Source: Bacteroidales bacterium (GTDB lineage: Bacteria; Bacteroidota; Bacteroidia; Bacteroidales; UBA932). From it: a stretch of DNA of 14,428 nt. This document shows, piece by piece, positions 12,025-14,428 of the stretch. The stretch's first letter is position 1. Each line of letters starts with the position of its first letter. Made by a program: the position numbers and the translations under genes. The stretch lies in the NCBI GenBank assembly GCA_017631875.1, contig JAGBSL010000063.1, positions 1 to 14,428 on the forward strand, in the 5' to 3' direction. The notes beneath the pieces were generated by a model. It was given only the letters and a program-made list of their open reading frames with translations. It was not told the origin of the DNA and ran no database searches.

Positions 12025-14376
12025 CTAGAAGTTCCAGCCGACCTTGAACATGAAGTTTACCGGGGCCTGAGGATAGAGACCTGTCTCGGCGTAGTAGAGG
12101 TCGTCCTGCTGGAAGTATGCACGCCAGAGCCATGCGTCGGCGTAGTACTTGTGGTTGAAGATGTTGTGGATGTGGAAACTGAAATTCAGAGAAGAAGATT
12201 TCTCCACTCCCTTCGGTCGGTCGAAATGACAGGTCGTGCTGTCACCTCGAGCGAAGCCGAGAGATCTGCCAAGCGGTACAGAATATCCCACAGCCATATC
12301 AGCAACGAAATATGCCGGGATGGCACGCTCGTCCGATGAGGTATTGTCATAATACTGACGGCCTACATATTTACCATTCAACGACAGATAAAGAGAGTTA
12401 AGCGAACCAGGATTGTGAACGAAAGGACGGAAGGTTGCTGAGGCCATACCGACAACGGACGGCGACATAAGAATGTCTGTGCCGACAAAGTCCACAGTAT
12501 GCTGTCCGAGGAAGTTCCAGTCGTTCATGTTGTCATACATTTCATAGTATGCCGTATACGCCTTTATCTTATTGGTAGACAACGTCATATTGCCATCCAA
12601 ATGAAGCCATGATACAGGTTTCCATGATGCTGCCAGCTCAACTCCTCGGCGCCAGCTGCGTGGCACATTCTCCTTGATTGCATAACCCACATCAGTCAGC
12701 TTGCCAGTCTCAAGAAGCATGTCCCAATACTCCATCATGTAGAGGTTTGCAGACACCGAAACACGCTCTCCGACGTACTCATATCCGAGCTCTATATCAA
12801 GCATCTTCTCAGGACGGATATCAACTCCGCGCGATGCCACACCAGCCTCAAGCGACTTATTTGCATCAAGGATCAGTTCCTTGATGTCGCTTCGTCCCGG
12901 CTCGCGATGGCCAAGGGCTGCGGAAGCATACACACGCGATGAAGGGCTCCAGCGGTATGAAACACCTGCGCGTGGATTGAAGAACTGCCAGTTGTCATTA
13001 TGGTCCAGAAGAACTCCGTCATCCTCCGGGCCCGACATCGCCAGCCATACTCCCCTGTACTGAAGATCAGCAAAAGCGGTAAAGCCATCAAAGCAAGCCA
13101 CTTCCCCACGAACAAAAGCGCTTGCCTCATGCTTCAGGCCTCGATTCAGATACCATTCATGACTGTCATAATCAAACGAATCCCCGAGCAGATTGCTCCA
13201 GAGCACGGAGCCGATATGGTCGCCGTCATAACGTGACAGATTCACTCCTCCTGTCAGATTCAGAATATCGGAAGTATAACGAAGATCGGTATTCAACACG
13301 AAATAATCATTCGCCAGAGCCTCCTTGGTTATGAAGTCACCCTCATCGTATGTAACACCGTCAATGACCGGATCGGGCATAAGGTACTTAGAGAAAGACT
13401 TCCCTGCCTTATAGTTCTCATAGAAGCCGTCACCACGGGTATAATTGAATGTCGTGCTCCATGCCAGCTGGTCCGTAAAGGCGTGAGTATAGTTCAGCTG
13501 AAGGTGATGCTGAGCATAGTTATCTGTTTCATTATCATAATAATGCACATTACCGAACTGGTCGTAATACTCTCCGGCCGGATTATATCGGCGGTCCACC
13601 TCATACATCTCAGGGCTTATACCCTCCCATGTGATTCCCGTGCGCTGAGATCCCATGAGCCATGTAAGACGCAGAGAGTTACGTTCATTCATCCATCCCA
13701 GCACCGCCATTGCCGAATGTACATCTGCAAAAGCATTACGGATGTATCCATCAGTCAGACCACGCGAATACGCGGCATTGAAATATACTCCGGAATCCAT
13801 GAGACCCGTGCCGGCAGCAAAAGACGCGATATAGGTTCCATATGAACCCAAAGCCATTTCCGCCGACGCAAAAGGATCAGCACCCACGGCAGCCGTGCTC
13901 ATGTTGATGCTCGCACCGAATGCGCCGGCACCATTGGCCGATGTGCCGAGGCCACGCTGCAGCTGCACACTGGAAATCATTGACGACAAAGCGGGAATAT
14001 TTACCCAGAACACCTCCTGAGACTCTGCATCATTGAGGGTTATTCCATTAAGAGTCACATTGATCTGAGAACCCTTCGAGCCACGGACAGTCATCTTGGA
14101 ATATCCCAGACCTGTACCGCCTTCATTCACAGAGATTACCGAAGGCTGAAGGCCAAGGTTCATAGGAAGCGAATTGAGAGGATTGGCACGGCGGAGTTCT
14201 TCCCTACCGACCATCGTGTAAGTCACAGGCGTATTCCTGCCTGCACGTGATGTTGAGACGACCACACTGTCAAGTCTCTCGACCTTTTCATCTGGAAAGG
14301 CCGCTTCTTTCTCCACACCTTGTGCGGAAAAAGGGATCAGCGAACATAGCGCTGCAAAAAACAAAAAACCTCGCAT
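12025..14376 (-). CDS. TonB-dependent outer-membrane receptor carrying an in-frame palindromic insert
   Basis: Outer-membrane beta-barrel for energy-dependent uptake of a large ligand. From the ATG at 14376 the 783-residue protein has a signal peptide (MRGFLFFAALCSLIPFSAQG), a TonB-box-like DSVVVS (36-41), a plug domain (about 45-160, with GLGYSKMTVRGSKGSQINVTLNGITLND) and a barrel ending in a terminal Phe (KVGWNF). The frame extends to a TTG at 14397, but ATG starts a better signal peptide. No carboxypeptidase-like N-terminal domain and no SusD partner downstream, so it is not the SusC type; a siderophore, haem or cobalamin-like ligand is likelier, but the substrate cannot be fixed. Near the end, residues 704-727 are encoded by a 72-bp palindromic element between the strands YSVPLG and SLNFSFHIHNIFNHKYY, where a short turn is expected. 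Confidence 0.92.
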   Translation of the reverse strand: MRGFLFFAALCSLIPFSAQGVEKEAAFPDEKVERLDSVVVSTSRAGRNTPVTYTMVGREELRRANPLNSLPMNLGLQPSVISVNEGGTGLGYSKMTVRGSKGSQINVTLNGITLNDAESQEVFWVNIPALSSMISSVQLQRGLGTSANGAGAFGASINMSTAAVGADPFASAEMALGSYGTYIASFAAGTGLMDSGVYFNAAYSRGLTDGYIRNAFADVHSAMAVLGWMNERNSLRLTWLMGSQRTGITWEGISPEMYEVDRRYNPAGEYYDQFGNVHYYDNETDNYAQHHLQLNYTHAFTDQLAWSTTFNYTRGDGFYENYKAGKSFSKYLMPDPVIDGVTYDEGDFITKEALANDYFVLNTDLRYTSDILNLTGGVNLSRYDGDHIGSVLWSNLLGDSFDYDSHEWYLNRGLKHEASAFVRGEVACFDGFTAFADLQYRGVWLAMSGPEDDGVLLDHNDNWQFFNPRAGVSYRWSPSSRVYASAALGHREPGRSDIKELILDANKSLEAGVASRGVDIRPEKMLDIELGYEYVGERVSVSANLYMMEYWDMLLETGKLTDVGYAIKENVPRSWRRGVELAASWKPVSWLHLDGNMTLSTNKIKAYTAYYEMYDNMNDWNFLGQHTVDFVGTDILMSPSVVGMASATFRPFVHNPGSLNSLYLSLNGKYVGRQYYDNTSSDERAIPAYFVADMAVGYSVPLGRSLGFARGDSTTCHFDRPKGVEKSSSLNFSFHIHNIFNHKYYADAWLWRAYFQQDDLYYAETGLYPQAPVNFMFKVGWNF
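12196..12267. repeat. 72-bp palindromic repeat inserted in frame within the TonB receptor gene
   Basis: Two diverged halves face each other. The plus-strand left half begins AGATTTCTC and ends TCGAAATGACA (12196-12231). The right half runs TGTCACCTCGA to GAGAGATCT (12240-12267), and its reverse complement begins AGATCTCTC and ends TCGAGGTGACA. Ends and inner boundaries match closely, with a GGTCGTGC spacer. The half-unit shape TGTCA-N-TCGA-N-GAGAnATCT resembles dispersed repeats I recall from Bacteroidetes intergenic DNA. Length is exactly 24 codons on a codon boundary, with no stop on the coding strand (part of the read product is TCHFDRPKGVEKS). It explains an otherwise unexpected segment of the receptor. 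Confidence 0.8.
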
Positions 14377-14402
14377 AATGTATGCACATTTATGCAAGGG
14401 GC

Positions 14403-14422
14403 ATGTACACGCGAATGTACAT
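14403..14422. promoter_or_regulatory. Inverted repeat upstream of the TonB receptor, possible operator
   Basis: ATGTACA-CGCGAA-TGTACAT (14403-14422) is a perfect 7-bp inverted repeat with a 6-nt centre, 27-46 nt upstream of the ATG at 14376. A second partly symmetric stretch, TGCACATTTATGCA (14383-14396), lies between it and the gene. The size and spacing fit a regulator-binding site controlling receptor expression, but no TAnnTTTG element is visible and the window ends six bases beyond. Confidence 0.35.
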
Positions 14423-14428
14423 TTGAGA

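Noticed and set aside
14377..14397. TTG start giving seven extra N-terminal residues in the TonB receptor
   Set aside because: The ATG at 14376 produces a normal signal peptide directly; the seven extra residues would weaken it and start with a rare codon.

Overview
The window looks like chromosomal core DNA of a member of the Bacteroidales (Bacteroidetes). The evidence is gene content (surE–lpxB, a Bacteroidetes-type YidC with a large periplasmic domain, a DUF349 repeat protein, a TonB-dependent receptor, a radical SAM/lipoprotein pair) and the repeated occurrence of the Bacteroidetes -7 promoter element TAnnTTTG in front of genes. I cannot name a genus from sequence alone; an uncultured gut or rumen lineage would fit.

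Layout from left to right. (1) The N-terminal half of gapA (minus, running off the left edge) is divergent from surE and lpxB (plus, 1 nt apart), with a TAnnTTTG element for each direction in the short gap. A strong terminator follows lpxB. (2) A long minus-strand run reads right to left: a DUF349 coiled-coil protein, yidC (17 nt later), yggS (overlapping yidC by one base). After a 174-nt gap full of hairpins with its own -7 element come a radical SAM/SPASM enzyme and a small putative lipoprotein that overlap by one base. (3) trmD is divergent from the DUF349 gene. Downstream of it, the best promoter in the window (TTTG-N19-TAAATTTG) reads about 115 nt into a perfect intrinsic terminator, a good small-RNA candidate, followed by a conserved-looking 193-residue protein of unknown function. 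(4) Three hairpins separate this gene from a convergent minus-strand set: a TonB-dependent receptor, an M23 peptidase and the monofunctional transglycosylase mtgA. The last two are directly adjacent and form a cell-wall synthesis/hydrolysis pair.

Themes: central metabolism (GAPDH, PLP homeostasis), envelope building (LpxB for lipid A, YidC for membrane protein insertion, MtgA and M23 for peptidoglycan, the outer-membrane receptor), tRNA modification (TrmD), and one candidate maturation system (radical SAM plus lipoprotein).

The most unusual feature is a set of palindromic mini-elements, two of which lie inside essential-looking or intact genes without breaking them. A 93-bp element (31 codons) sits in lpxB and a 72-bp element (24 codons) sits in the TonB receptor gene. 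Both have multiple-of-three length and both are read through as extra peptide. A third, structurally similar multi-hairpin element lies between yggS and the radical SAM gene. The arrangement is reminiscent of the in-frame palindromic elements (RPEs) described in Rickettsia, but the sequences are different and I know of no description of it in this group.
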